From Cucumis sativus (Eukaryota > Streptophyta > Magnoliopsida > Cucurbitales > Cucurbitaceae): a stretch of DNA of 64,000 nt. Shown here piece after piece: positions 25,201-38,633 of this stretch (position 1 is the first letter of the stretch; each line of letters begins with the position of its first letter). The translations under genes were made by a program, and so were the position numbers. Location: assembly GCF_000004075.3 (NCBI RefSeq), contig NC_026660.2:620001-684000 (forward strand), read 5' to 3'. Below the pieces are notes generated by a model, which was given only the letters and a program-made list of their open reading frames with translations, did not search any database and was not told the origin of the DNA.

Positions 25201-28200
25201 CTTTCCTAATTATGTTATGCCGGTAATGGTTTGCTTAACTGCTGATTAATATTAAGATTAAACACAGAGATGAACCAATTGACTAACCTGTATATTGAGA
25301 AATTGTTGGTTAGGATTCATGCTTTCAAATGTTGCACAATTCAAAATAAAGATTTTCCAAATGACTTATTTGGTATGAAATTTGTCATTCGTATTGTGTA
25401 TGCCATCTTAAAACTCATTGGGTTTTCAACTAAAAAATCATTTTTCATATATTATTAACCTGTGATGTAATGAAATTTTCAGTTCTTATTAATTGGTTTT
25501 ATTATATCTAAAATTTCCACAGATGATATACTCTGCATATGATAGTGGTAATTTCTTCGTGATTCCAAGTTTTCCTGCTGAAGCATTGGAAGCAGAAATT
25601 GATGTCACCTCAGATGCTGATAATCTACGTGCAAAAATGGGCTATGCAAATGATGACTTGGTTATTGCCATTGTTGGAAGCCAATTTTTATACAGAGGCA
25701 TGTGGCTGGAACATGCGATGGTTTTGCAGGCCATGTTGCCACTACTTCATGAGTTTTCTTTCTATGAACATTCCAATTCTCGTCTCAAGATATTTGTTCT
25801 AAGTGGGGATTCAAATAGCAATTACACGATGGCTGTTGAGGTGCATGTCTTCTTTGATTTACATCTCTTGTTGATGAATTGCTAGCTTTTATTGACTCGT
25901 CCGGTTTCCCTTAGGCCATTGCTCAGAGACTGGAATATCCAAGGAGTGTTGTGAAGCATTTTCCTGTTGCTGCAGATTCAGACAAAGCTCTAAGTATGGC
26001 TGATCTTGTTATATATGGTTCTTGTTTGGAAGAGCAATCTTTCCCAAAGGTTTTGGTAAAAGCCATGGGAATGGGAAAACCAATCATCGCCCCAGATCTT
26101 GCCATTATTAGAAAACACGTATGTTTTTAATTTCTTATTTCCTACTGTCTGGTAACATGATGCAGACAGGATGATGCTTGTTCATATTCTCACCAGTTCT
26201 AACATGTCATACATTTGTTTTTCTTACATATTAAAAAAATCATAAGTAAGAACCAGTATACAACAGAATGGAAAGATCGGATAATCCTTGGCGAAGCCAA
26301 AGTCAAATGAGATTGGAAGCAAGCTTCAAATTAAAATTATTGTAAGTCAAAGTATGGCGTAATTACCGAAATCTTAGGCACTTAACAGGACAGGAAAAAA
26401 TAAGAGTCCCATGAAGTGTCAAACTTCTGTCTTCCCCTAAGAAAAGTTTCTCTCTATCCCTAGCTATGCTAAATTCCAAAATGAAGCCTCACAAATTCGA
26501 ACCTCAGAATATATGAAGCACCAAAACAAGAGATGGATCTTAGATCAATGCAATAGTATCATAGTATGTATGCAACTTATTTCTTTTTAAATCAGCCATC
26601 CACAACTTATAGTCCATGAGCCAAGTCTAAAGGATGAAATTAACATTTTCCTAGGTGATTTCTTTCCAAAGCACCTTGTAGAATTCCACGTAGAGAACCT
26701 CATCTTATCGGTTATGGTCAAATTAGTAAACAGGAATGTTACAAGAAAAATGGTATGCAAGAACCAATTTCAAACTGATAGGTGGCATCTGAAGATGCAA
26801 ACCTCCAAGAATTAGAGTCAGCCTCAATCACTCTTCCACCACCCATCATTGACGTTTCATCTCAAGAGCAAGTGTTATCCTTCAGGGTTTTAATAATTGT
26901 TGGAGTACAAGATTTGTTAACAGTTAGTCTAGGCAGAGGAAAAAAAATTCCACAATTGTTTTTGAAGTTTGACCATTTGTTCAAATCCTGTTCATAACAT
27001 CCTTTACTTCAAGGAAGCTAACCCATGGAATAGTCACCTCAATCCTATGCATATACATCAAGTTAAAGCTAATCCATAGTTGATAAACTAGCTTTACACC
27101 TACCATGCACACAAATCAAGATAGTATGACAGAGGATATGTTCTTTCTCTGTGACTACAATAATGAACAAAGAAATTCATTTAAAAATTCTTCATATATT
27201 GACCCTTGATTCAGAAGTTGGAATTTTGAGTCTGAACAATGTGATGTTTTATCACTTAGAGAAAAGGGTAAAATGTATTGAACCTGCTTTTTCACCCTCT
27301 CACAATTGAATGTTTATAGACTAGCTCTATCATGCTCTTTTTATGTGCTTGACTTGATACTGGTTTAAGACCTCTCTTTGGAGATTCTGTGTTCTTGCTT
27401 ATATGAGCATATTTTTGGTTCCTTGTTTCATCTTCCCTCTCTTCTCCAAATTATCCCAAAGACTGTAGCATCAGTGTTCTCTCAAGGAGGGACTTTTGGA
27501 GGATGTTTGGAATGTGGGTTAGTGTGACTGTCTTTGCTACCCCTCTAAATTGCTTAGGATTTCAAATTTTTTATTAATGACAATTGGAGTTAAAACTTTT
27601 TCCCATTTTCACAGTCCTTGTAGTTGGTTGAAGTCTTTTCTGTGTAGTATCTTCCTTCCTTTTGTACTTGTATGATGCCTTATTTTTGTTTTAAAAGAAT
27701 ACATTTTTAATATGTGCAAATCCTGGGCAAAGTACTGACTGCACTGGCAATAACAACTAGGTTGATGACAGGGTAAATGGCTATCTGTTCCCCAAGGGAA
27801 ATTTCAATGTACTTTCCCAAATTATTTTGCAAGTGATCTCGGAAGGGAGATTATCACCACTGGCTCAAAGTATTGCTTCAATTGGAAGAGACACTGTGAT
27901 AAACCTGATGGTTTCAGAAACTGTGGAGGGATATGCCTCACTACTTGATGCTGTTCTTAAGCTTCCATCAGAAGCGGCACCAGCTAAGGAAGTTGCAGAA
28001 ATCCCATCCAAATTGAAAGAAAAATGGCAGTGGCAGTTATTTAAAGGGGTATCAAATTTGACTGTCCTGCAGAGGAACGAAAAAAGTTTCACAGTTTTAG
28101 ATGAATTTGAAAAGAATTGGAACCATACTCCAAAAAGGAAGCCTGGTAGTTCTTTTGCTCTTAATGAGTCATTTATATATGGTATATGGGAGGAGGAAAG

Positions 28201-31042
28201 ATATACTGTGATGTCTAATATCAAAAGGAGAAGAGAGGAAGACGAGGTAAGATTAAAAGCAGCACATCTCCAGTTCTCTATAATTTATAACGATTTTTTT
28301 CTCTTCAATATTGATTTTCTTTCTTCTTGTTGTCTTTATTACTTGAATTTGGTAGATAAAAGATAGAACTGAACAACCTCATAACACATGGGAGGATGTG
28401 TATCGAAGTGCTAAGAAGGCTGATAGGTCTAAGAATGATTTGCATGAGAGGGATGAAGGGGAGCTTGAAAGGACCGGACAGCCATTATGCATTTATGAAC
28501 CTTACTTTGGCGAAGGAGTTTGGCCTTTCCTGCACCGTTATTCTCTTTATCGTGGAATTGGGCTGGTGGGTTTCATGAAAGATTTATCCCTGCTTTTTTT
28601 TCTATGTGCAAATCTGAAGCTGAGATATTTTCTGTAACTACCATTCCATGACAACTTTGTGCATTTCTGCATTATGAATCATTATAATGATTTCTTAAAA
28701 CTTCAATGGGATTCCGATGTCAACTGTTAACATTGATTCTGCTTAACTTCAATGATTTTCAAGATCCGGTGTTGATTGATACTTGACTAATTTAGAATAT
28801 AATAGAGAATGAAGTCTATGTTAATCGTTCTTATGTAATCTCTAAATGTTGTTTTGAAGTATTTTGGTTTTTGCCTCAAGATGGAATGTCTTACGTAGAG
28901 AGTTTTGTAATTGTTTTCCAATTTCTATCCATGTCAATTTGGAAGTCATCGGGTTGTAGTTTCTATCCTTTCAACTTCTTATGTCTTTTCATCAATCAAA
29001 TAAATGTTTTCTAATTAAAAAAAAAGTAAAAAGGGGAATTGTTGAATGTGTGCTGGATTTAAGGTGTTGGGGGTAATTTATTATCTTCCCGTAGTTTCTC
29101 CTGTTTCTTTTCCCCTTTCTCTCTTTAGTGAATGTTTCTTTACTAAACAAATATATGCTTGATGAAAGTTCAATGCACTTTTCAAATTTATGAAAAGAAC
29201 ATTTTATTTTTGCATCAAAAGCTACTCTATTTACCATCTTAATATAGACGTTCAAATGTTATTGTTGCAGTCTAGTAAAGGCAGGCGATCTGGGATAGAT
29301 GATGTTGATGCACCTTCACGACTTCCACTTCTCAATAACCCTTACTATCGTAATGTACTTGGTGAATATGGAGCTTTCTTTGCAATTGCTAACCGGGTCG
29401 ACCGCATTCACAAGAATGCTTGGATCGGTTTTCACTCTTGGAGAGCAACTGCCAGGAATGTATGTGACATTTCTCCATTCAAGTTTCTTTTGAAGTTTTG
29501 TATCTTGAACTCACTTTTACATTCTGTAGTTCTCTTCTACTGAAAATAAGAAACAGACTACTTGAACTTGAAACAATTGCTAAGGTTTGTGTCCATGCAT
29601 TAGCTTGGTAATTGGAAGTTGGAAAGCTAGGCTGCTGGCATGATCTTTAGATTATTTACACAAAAGAAGTGCACGTTTACACTGTCAAATAAGAGATTAC
29701 AAAACTATATCAGCAGATACCTCCCATTATCTTTTCTGCATGAGCGTGAGGCAAGGAAAATCCTCATTCTTGCGATCTTTCTGGATTGCAGAACAACTTT
29801 TTGACAAAGAAAAGCAAGTCTTTTGTCTAACCAATGGTGTGGTTCAACAGGTATCACTGTCAAAAATTGCAGAAACTGCATTATTAGATGCAATTCAAAC
29901 ACGAAGATACGGAGATGCACTCTACTTTTGGGTTCGCATGGATTCGGATCCAAGAAACCCACTACAGCTTGATTTTTGGTCATTTTGTGATTCCATAAAT
30001 GCTGGAAATTGCAAGTAAGACATGAGAACTCATGGCCCAATCTTTGTACAGATTCATTTGAACTCTATGCATGCATCAGATATCAATTCTTTTTACTAAG
30101 CCATTTTTGGTTGTAGGTTTGCATTCTCCGAGTCTTTGAAGATGATGTATGGTATAAAAAGTGATCAGGAATTTCTACCGCCCATGCCTGCAGATGGATA
30201 TACGTGGTCTGCTATGCAGAGCTGGGCTCTCCCAACCAGATCTTTTTTAGAATTTGTCATGTTTTCAAGGTTTGCTAGAGATCTTTCTCCTATCTTCACT
30301 GTGCTATGGCTATAGTTCATTCATTTGTTCGCCATTGTTCTATTGTTTAGGTTTTTTTTTCTTTCTGGTATTTGCAGAATGTTTGTTGATGCATTAGATG
30401 TGCAGATGTACAACGAACACCATTCAACTGGACGATGTTATTTGAGTTTGTCCAAAGTAACTCCCCTCTGCATTTGTGTTTCTCATATGTGAACATGGAA
30501 CCATGAGCATTTTTTAGCACTTGCCGTGTAGATAAATTTCAATTGTTATGTTGAAATTCCTAGAGTTGAACTATACTTTTTTGCAGGACAAGCACTGTTA
30601 CTCCAGGCTACTTGAGCTCCTTGTAAATGTTTGGGCATATCACAGTGCAAGGCGTATTGTGTATGTGCACCCCGAGACTGGCGCAATGCAAGAACAACAC
30701 AAGTTTGATATACGGAGAGGCCAAATGTGGATCAAATGGTTTTCGTACACTATGATAAAGAGCATGGACGAAGACTTGGGAGAGGAAGCAGATGCCGATC
30801 ACCCCACGAGACGGTGGTTGTGGCCGTCAACAGGTGAGGTTTTTTGGCAAGGTGTGTATGAGAGAGAGAAGAATTTACGATTTCGGCAGAAAGAGCACAG
30901 AAAGCAAAAGAGTAAAGCTAAACTAGACAGAATGAGACACAGGAGACACCAAAAGGTGATAGGGAAGTATGTAAAGCCTCCACCAGAGATGGAAAATTCA
31001 ACCACAACAAATGGTACAGAAACTATTTTGCAAACTAATTAA
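22189..31042 (+). CDS. GT4/group-1-like glycosyltransferase, membrane-anchored (At4g01210-type)
   Basis: Fourteen exons: 22189-22623, 22888-22974, 23702-23811, 23931-23981, 25051-25222, 25523-25840, 25915-26118, 27761-28246, 28356-28565, 29271-29459, 29851-30014, 30117-30269, 30378-30456, 30587-31042. All junctions have GT..AG and keep frame, giving 1037 residues. I recognise it as the large plant family containing At4g01210, whose substrate I do not know. Visible features: basic N-terminus, one membrane segment (about 49-69), a GT-B-like N-terminal half, then the group-1 signature near 430-452 (EEQSFPKVLVKAM...GKPIIAPD). The second acidic residue usual in this signature is Lys440, so catalysis by the standard mechanism is uncertain. 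A plant-specific C-terminal half (about 640-985) is rich in Trp and Tyr and ends in a very basic tail (about 985-1020). The tail of the gene converges on BAG6. Golgi localisation is inference. Confidence 0.92.
24109..24272 (+). repeat. Short direct repeats inside intron 4 of the GT4-like gene
   Basis: The word TAATAGAATTACCATGAGTT followed by ACATTCA occurs at about 24109-24136 and again at 24238-24272, about 130 bp apart. Between them a 16-bp unit, GAAAAGATGGTTCTTC, is repeated two and a half times (24136-24176). This looks like local duplication of intron sequence. Confidence 0.65.
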
Positions 31043-32002
31043 CTTGATGGAAATTGGAGGGTTAGTCAAAAGTAGAGCCTAATCTTAAATTCATTTCATT
31101 TTTAACATCTTTTTTTTTTCTTATCATTTTTTCTGGAAGGATGTCTTTGGGTTTTGTTTTTACCTCCTTTCTTTTGGTTCAAATTTTATTGTTATTATGT
31201 AAAAACTACATCCTTCTTGACTGGTGCCATTGTATCTTTATTCACATGTATTATATCGTGTTGTTTTTCCTGTTTAGTCCATTTTTATGGCAGTTCACTC
31301 CTAAATGTAATATATACTCTTTGGAAGTGAGTAAATTCGGGTTTTTCTTATCTTGATCTATGATGAAAATATTATTGGAAACTTATATTTTTCTCCAAGC
31401 TGTGTGAATTTGGTTTATCTTTGAAAAAACAATTGTGGTATCTTTTTATCCTGAAGCTACTTCGTTCTTTTTCCGGGATTTGTTATGTCAAGATTATTCT
31501 ATAATCTATTTGTCTCGTTCAACAAGTATTTAGACAGGGATAAACATGGTTTAAGATCATAATCTATTATCGTGTTTGAATTTTCAACAAATTATTACTT
31601 TACAAAGCCATTTGATTGGCATGGATATAATTCAACCATCAAATGTTCTAAACTTATGAATGCAAAGTTTTTGTTTCTAAGTAGGCAATATTTTTGCTTA
31701 GAAATTTTTACTGTCTGAACGGGGCACGCACTCTTGCAGCACACCTCAATGAATGTATGGTGAATAGAGGAAATTAATTTGGATAATTGTGAACAGTAAG
31801 TTGGAAAGATACTTATGAACAACAATGACTATCGATAACAAAGATACATTTTATTTTTATATCACAAAGATTCATAGCGGGATGAAATATCACAAAATAT
31901 GGGACTTCACCACAAACATACATGAATTCTATCTCTCCGATTTACTTGAATTGATTTTGAGAACTTTATTTCCTTACAAATGAGAGATATCACAAAGTAA
32001 TA
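31043..32002. other. Convergent intergenic spacer between GT4-like gene and BAG6
   Basis: No coding region. It holds the 3' untranslated regions and polyadenylation signals of two genes that face each other, with stop codons 960 bp apart. Nothing else is recognised. Confidence 0.5.
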
Positions 32003-35000
32003 TCAAGCTTTTATGCGACCATTCAACGTATGATGTCTTGACATAGACACGCCACATCCCCGCCTTTGTTTCTTCTTCCTCGCCAGCCTTTTTTCCAAGT
32101 CCTTCACTCTTCCACTCAGTTTAGATATGATGGCTATCTGTTCTTTGCCAGCCTCCATCAACTTATCCACCATCTCTCTCATTTTCTCATTTTCTTCAAC
32201 CAGTTTTTCGTCCATCTCTCTGTCTCTTACCAAATCATGCTTGTCCACCGTCTCCCGCTGGGCATTCGGCAAAGCAGGTAGGGACACTTCACCCATCTCA
32301 ATAGAGGTTGCTTCCCCAGTAGCATGTAACTCGTTAGCCTGGTTATCTAACTTGCAGGATGGGATATGTTCGAGTACACATGGGTCTTGTAGCACGTCTT
32401 CTGCCATTTTATTTTTCGTATCTGCAGTTTGTTGTTCATTTTCATTGGTTACCATCTCGTTTTTTATGTTCTCATTACGGTAGGATTCTGATAATTCCCC
32501 TAGCGATTCTGCAGATTGATCACATGCTCGTCTAGCCTGGTGGTTGTCCCACTCATCTTCCAGCACCTTCTCCACCTCATCTGTCTGTTGTCTGTCTTCA
32601 TCGGTTAACAATTCGTTTTGGATGATCAGGTCATCATTAGAGTTTGATTGCTCCCCTGGCAGTGCTGCAGATTCATCAGGTGCTCCTTGCTTCTCAGTAG
32701 GGCTTCCGTCACTATCTAGTTTGACTGCTAAATTATGTGAATTCTCTTCAGCCTCTGATACCCCTCTCCTCATCTCAACGTGCTCAAGCTTGTCAGTTTC
32801 GGGTTTATTTGAATTGCCATCCTCTCTCATTGGAAGTTCCATATCTGCAGCCTTTTCATAAGGTGTTGAAATGGTTATCTTATCAATTGCTTCAGGTGTT
32901 TGTCCTGCTTGTGCTCCCACTTGATCATCAGAATCGGGGCTCAAAACATGAACTTCCAAAGAATCTCTTACAGGATGGCCATCTTCTGAAAAATATCGGT
33001 GATGATGTAAAGTTTCTTCATTCATGTCCATTTGAAGAACTTCATCTACATTTTCCTCTGCATCATTGACCAGCTTCACATTCTGTTCCATCTCAGCTCC
33101 TGATTCATCCTCATCTGCTCGCTTTTCCCCCATTAGCGAAGGCATAACTTCTTCACCCTCGATTTGGTTGGAGAAGTATTGAGAAGACAATCCGGAGGTA
33201 TCTTCATTTTGACACCCATGTTCTCTCGGTTTTGCAAGTTGTTCTGCTTCAGACATGGTATTTTGATCGATTACTTCCTGTAACTTGCCATGTCCATCCC
33301 TTGTCGGCTCAAGTTCTTCGCCTGTGGAGGCCTTCATGCCTGCAAAGCCAGCCATATCGTCAACTCTGACAAGAGTTTGAGCTTCATGCGACTCCCCCAA
33401 AAGACTGTCGCTTTCATTTACCCCCTTGGGAAAGATTTCACCGGTTGATACTACATCCTTCTGCTCCTGCTCCTCCTTTATGTCGTCATGGGTTTCCACA
33501 TCAAAATGCTCAGTAGGTTTTTTTATGGAGGCTTCAGGTACTACTTCTGTAGGCTTGTTAATCACCATGCAGTCAAGTTTTTCCTCAAGAGCTACAAGTT
33601 CTTTTGCCAAAGATTTCCGAAACTCCCTTATACTTGGATGCAGACCCTATTGAACGCAAAAGTAAAGAAGATAACTTAGGATAGGCCTTCAAATCTATAT
33701 TTTAGTTTCAATTTAACAAAACGTAATTGATAAAGGATAGAGAGGGAATCTTAAATTTTAAATCTACTTCAGCTCGAACTGCGTTTAACCATGGATGGAA
33801 GAGAACTATACATTCTAAAACCACAGATATGTTCAGACTAAGATTTTCAAGATTTTAACAAATTTATTTTCACATCCATGGCCAGCAATAACTACTCTAC
33901 ATTTTAGAAAGATAAAAGTTACCACTAAGCAATAAAGGAAGCCAAGGCATTTTGCAGCAGGAGTTTCCAAATATCGTTTATGCAATCATTTTTCTAAAAA
34001 AGGAAAAGTAAAAATTGAGCGTTGATAAAATACCTGTATGGTGTCAAGTTTTAGCAACAGTCTCATTATCATTTCTCCAACAAACAATTGTTCTTTCTCA
34101 TCTTGAGGAGCCAATTCCAGAGCTTTCACTCGATTTTGAACCTCTATGACCTTTTGACGAACTTCAACAAGTTGCTTCATTTTTTTCAGAAGTTCCCATT
34201 TCCTAACTCCATAACCACGGTAAGCTGACTGAATAAGCACGGCTGCTTCATTATCTGACAAGTTAGGTTTTTCAAGTTTCCCTTCTTCCTGAGCTGAGCC
34301 CCCTGAGCTTACCTCCAATCGTTCATCGACTGCCTTCTCAGGAGATGCTTTGCTTATTGCTTTGTCTTTCTCTCCATATTCTTCCCTGTGACTTTCCTCT
34401 TCTTCTTTGCAGAGCTTGTCAGCAGACTTCTCTTGAGACTTAGACTGCGTTGGCAAGCTTAGTGGCTCTCCAGTGCTAGAGACACTCTCCTTGTCCACTT
34501 GGTGATTACCATCAGGGGTCTCATGGGTTTTCACCTCTACAGTCTTGATGATCTTTTCACCATCTGGCTCTCCAGTAACATTATTGATCTTTGAATCCAG
34601 TTGAGAACTTCCCTTCACAGCAGTCGATTGTGGAGAACTCGACCTTGAACTGCCGTTGCCATTTTTTTTCTTTGCAGGAGGATCCACTCTAAGACAAACA
34701 GGGGGCAATCTTGATTTCTTTGGCGAGGATGAAGATCGTCCTTTCACATTATTTCTAGACAGTTCCTCCTTTTCCTCATTATTTTTTACAGCCTCCACAG
34801 GGATGCATCTCCTTTCTTTATTTTTCTTGGTGTCTTCAGTTTTGTGAATCATATCCATTTCAGGAATATTGATCTGATTTACAGTCTTCACAACTTCAGG
34901 ACCTTCACTTGTAGCATCATCTTTTTTCAGCATATTTGTTGGCACCAACTTCCCAGCATTAAAAGGTTCATCACTAGGTCTTGCAGGAGCATCAAGATTT

Positions 35001-35851
35001 TGAACATCAGCTTTTCTAGCAGCCTCCTCTCTACCAAAAGCAGGCATCCAAATAACAGGAAATGGAAACTCTTTCTTTATGTCCTCCTGTTGCTTATTTT
35101 GCACACTTTGGTCCCCCATGCCTGCTGCATCAGGCAAGAATGATCCAAGGCGACTCAAATCAGACAGAGGCCAACCACTACAGAGCTTCGGAGCCTGTTG
35201 GAGAGATTTCAAATTCTCCGTCAAATTCAAGCCACGGCGTTCCTTCTCCTGCTTTCCATTTCCAGTTTCAGAAGGCTCTCTCTCTTTTTCACTCCCCACA
35301 TGGTCAGGCGGAATCCACACAATTGGGGGCTGGTTATTTCCTAATTGAAATGGAACCAATGACCCCTTCCTTTGACTGTCCGGTTTCTCCTCCTCAATCT
35401 TCACACAATTCTCTCCCTTCTGGTTCTGCCCACACAAACTATTAGGACAGCCACAGCAGTGACGATTCCTCATCATGCTCTTATCAAACTCATATCTGGG
35501 CTGCTCAACGTTATAATGCGTGGGAGGAACATACCGGACATAATACGGTTCGGGGCAAGGTGGGTAGCCACCGTAGCAGTGCATATGCTGATGGGGTGGA
35601 ACAGGAAGATGCGATGGTCTAAAATTACAACAACCAGGGAGGAAATTACCACTATTACAGCAGGAATAAGATGGCATTGGGTACCCACAATGCCAATAAT
35701 TACGCCCAGAATCATGAGGAGGCATACATGATTTAGTTGGATCCATCATCGAGTAAGAAGGGATAGTTTCCATGCTCGGATACTGATAAGTGAAAGGTGT
35801 TGTACTTTTCTGGAATGGATTTGAGTCCATGTACCTGTACATGGGAATCAT
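32003..35851 (-). CDS. BAG6: BAG family molecular chaperone regulator 6-like (IQ + BAG domain)
   Basis: Two coding exons, 35851-34034 and 33646-32003 (phase 0), give 1153 residues; Arabidopsis BAG6 is about 1043. BAG domains bind the Hsp70 ATPase domain and act as nucleotide-exchange co-chaperones. Plant BAG6 also binds calmodulin and is linked to heat response, immunity and autophagy. Visible features: Pro/Tyr/Cys/His-rich N-terminus (1-160), long low-complexity middle, IQ motif (IQSAYRGYGVRKW, 540-552), and a BAG helix bundle (about 556-635) split by the only intron in the coding region. A very acidic tail with an internal duplication (about 929-962 and 981-1014) follows, then a C-terminal coiled coil (about 1075-1130) and a basic end. 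The start used is ATG 35851 (MIPMYRYMDS...). A leader exon at 36593-36800 is also open and in frame and could extend the protein. It converges on the GT4-like gene. Confidence 0.93.
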
Positions 35852-36592
35852 TTTCTCTATTTGATCTGAAGTCCACAAAAAGATCCAATAGGCTTACAGG
35901 ACAAATAATAAGCCTGCTCAGCTAACACAATCCTTAAAATTTTTGTTATTCCTGTAAAAGTGAATTATCAAAATCACATTTTAGAGAGACGTTATGAATG
36001 TCCAGGCAATAAATATACTCAACAACAAAACATTATCATACGATGCAGATTGTCGCCCCTGGACCCGACTCGCTGACCGGGCAGCGAGACCCGTACTTGA
36101 TAACAAATGGATTCATAGCATTCCAACATCATTTTTCTGTTAATGTCTTTAAGAACAGAATAGAGAGTAATTTTGATCTCATTCCATGAGTTTAAAGCCT
36201 TTAAATTGCAACTAATACCTTCTCAAGTCCGGGATAGAAAATTGTTCATGACAACGAGTAACTCACCCAAATTCAAGTAACAATGAAAAAAAAAAAAAAA
36301 CCCAATCAAAAGAAAGCTAAAGAAATGGAAACTTGCCAGACTGACTCATAAAAGGATAGGATGGGTTGGATATAAATTAATCGCAGCACTATTCAGGATC
36401 ATCAATTCACATTGAATTTATAAGAAAGAAAAAAAACAAAGATTCAAATCCCATTTTGCATTTGGATAACAAAAGGGCGCGATTCAAGTTCCACATTTCA
36501 AATTGGAGAATTTCGAGAAATGAAACATGAACTACACAACACCCAATTCAAAACAAAAAACGATAGAGAAAATAAAGAACAGTATAACTCAC

Positions 36593-36800
36593 CACCCAGT
36601 CTAGGGTTTGCAGAAGAAGTACGAAACAGTAAGTAAAATCCAGCCAGTCGAATCCAACACAATCCAGATGACTTAGATTTCGGCGCGAAAACGGCCCACC
36701 AACCCAGAAAACAGAAATTTGAATTTGCTTTGTCGCTTAAAAGACGATCAGAAATACTCGGCGATACAAGAATTGATTGTTCTTGGGAACGCTGAGCCAT
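36593..36800 (-). other. BAG6 first exon, open and in frame with the main CDS
   Basis: On the minus strand an ATG at 36800 (MAQRSQEQS...) opens 69 codons to the donor GGGTG|GTGAGT (GT at 36592-36591). Splicing to the acceptor CTTCAG just before 35865 completes a GAT codon and continues DQIEK into the Met at 35851 without a stop. It may be only a 5' UTR exon, as known BAG6 proteins, as far as I recall, begin near the Met at 35851. The frame match nevertheless makes an N-terminal extension of 75 residues possible. Confidence 0.5.
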
Positions 36801-36885
36801 TTTATACATCGGGAATGGAAAAACTCTCCGGTGTGTTCGAGATTGTTCTGGTGTGTCTGGCCGGAAATATCTGGAAACAGAATAC

Positions 36886-36903
36886 CACGTGTATGATGAC
36901 GTG
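36886..36903. promoter_or_regulatory. G-box and TGACG element upstream of BAG6
   Basis: CACGTG lies at 36886-36891 and TGACGTG at 36897-36903, about 90-100 bp upstream of the first ATG of the BAG6 leader exon. These are binding sites for plant bZIP and bHLH factors. Their use here is inference. I saw no clean triple heat-shock element nearby. Confidence 0.4.
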
Positions 36904-38561
36904 AGCTAATTTGGGTCCTAAAGCTAAAACTAAAAATGTCCTATTATTTTTATTTAAATTTCAAAATTATTATACTATAACATTATTTTAACATTTATTG
37001 ACAGACCTATTTTTAAATATAGAAATATTAATCAAAATATTTTTTAAAAAATATCTCAATATCAATGTCTATACTATATGCTATTACATTACATTTATAA
37101 GTGTTTATATTTTAAAAAGTTTTAAAAAATTGTCATTTGATATAATTTCTGTGTGAATATTTTTACCTATTGTATTCCTAGAAAATAATTATATATTTTA
37201 TAGGATTGTTTTGAAATGCAATCTAGTAGAATTAATCATTGATGGAACCAAATTTTAGTGATATTAATAGTGATATTTTATAAATATTTTAAATAATTTT
37301 GGTATATAAAATAATTATCTTTGTTTTTTTCAATTTTAATATAAATTAACTTTGAAGAATTTAATTTTAATATAAATTAACTACGAACATTTATATTATT
37401 TATAAAATTGTAAACTTATTCAAAGTTGAGATTATGTACTAAAACTAAACCATGGAAAGTATATAAATTAATAAAGGGATCAAAATAGTCCTTTAATATG
37501 TTATTTACAAGTTTAAAATAAAGACTCAGATTTTTTTTAAAAAAAATATTATTTTGATTTAAACTCTTGAGAAAATGTTGAAAAATATTTTAAAAACTAT
37601 TTTGGGTTGTTATTGTCAAACACTCTAATTTCTTCAAAATGACTTGTGTTTAACAATTTTTATAAAACTTATTTTGGTATGAATTTAATCTAAGCCTTAA
37701 TAATTTAGTTCATACATGTTACATTATGTAACGTCTTAGCCTCTATTATGTGCAACATTATTAATATTTAATAAAGTAGATAAAAAAATGAGCTGTTGTA
37801 CACAATATACATAAAAGAAAAGTGTGTAATTAATATTGACATTCAATATTTAAATGAGCATAACTCAATTGACATATTATTTATGCTATTATGTAGAAAG
37901 GAGGAGTTTGATTTTTCCACCTATATAGTAAAAAGATTGACACTTGATTTTCTATTAAATAAATTGTTACAAACCCAAAATGAATAAATGAACCAAATTG
38001 CAAACCAAAACTTAAGGCAAACAAATGTGTTTCTCAACAATAGTAAAAGTGAACATACCAAACAAAGTCGGGTGACCTTTAACATTAAGCTACTATTTTA
38101 GTTTGTGTTTCAACTTTCGTCTTTGTATTTTCCAAAATTAGTCCATGCAGGTCAATAAACCGTAAAAATAGTTTGGAATTGGTTCAACTAAAAAAATCTC
38201 CATGAGCATTTTTTTTATATTTGATTAAAATACATTTATATTATATTTTGTTGCATGAAAATTAATATTATTTTCTTTAACAAATGAAAAAAGAAAATAA
38301 GTTTGAAGATATAAAATTAAGATTTAAGGAAAATATGTGAACAAATAAAAAGAATACAATCTAGTCAAAATTAGTTAAATAAAAGATATAATTTTTATAC
38401 ATGTGCGTATTTTCTTTTTTGGTAAACAATTAATTTTTTTTAGAAGCACTTGAAAACGACTATTAGGGTAAAAGTATATTTATAATCGATGTTGCTTTTA
38501 ATTACGATCATGTATAATCAAATCAAAATAGTATTTTGGGAAAAAGAAAAAGTGTTTGAAA

Positions 38562-38633
38562 TGCGTTTGCCGGGAGTCGAACCCGGGTCTATTGCTTGGA
38601 AGGCAATTATCCTAACCGTTGGACTACAAACGC
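38562..38633 (-). tRNA. trnG-UCC: tRNA-Gly (anticodon UCC)
   Basis: A 72-nt cloverleaf on the minus strand. The acceptor stem pairs GCGTTTG with CAAACGC and A is the discriminator. The D-arm has TAGTCCAACGGTTAGGAT. The anticodon stem ATTGC/GCAAT encloses the loop CTTCCAA with TCC as anticodon. The T-arm has GGGTTCGACTCCC. There is no intron. T-rich DNA follows on the minus strand, fitting Pol III termination. Confidence 0.95.

Noticed and set aside
26782-26997. 71-codon open frame in intron 7 of the GT4-like gene
   Set aside because: It opens in mid-intron with no domain and no splice evidence for a cassette exon, and including it would break the conserved VDDRVNGYLFP junction.
32066-32483. 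Plus-strand open frames opposite the BAG6 tail
   Set aside because: They are antisense shadows of the acidic BAG6 coding exon, Ser/Phe-rich because Glu/Lys codons are read backwards.
36800-37000. Heat-shock element upstream of BAG6
   Set aside because: GAA and TTC words are present but not in the alternating five-base spacing needed for a convincing element.
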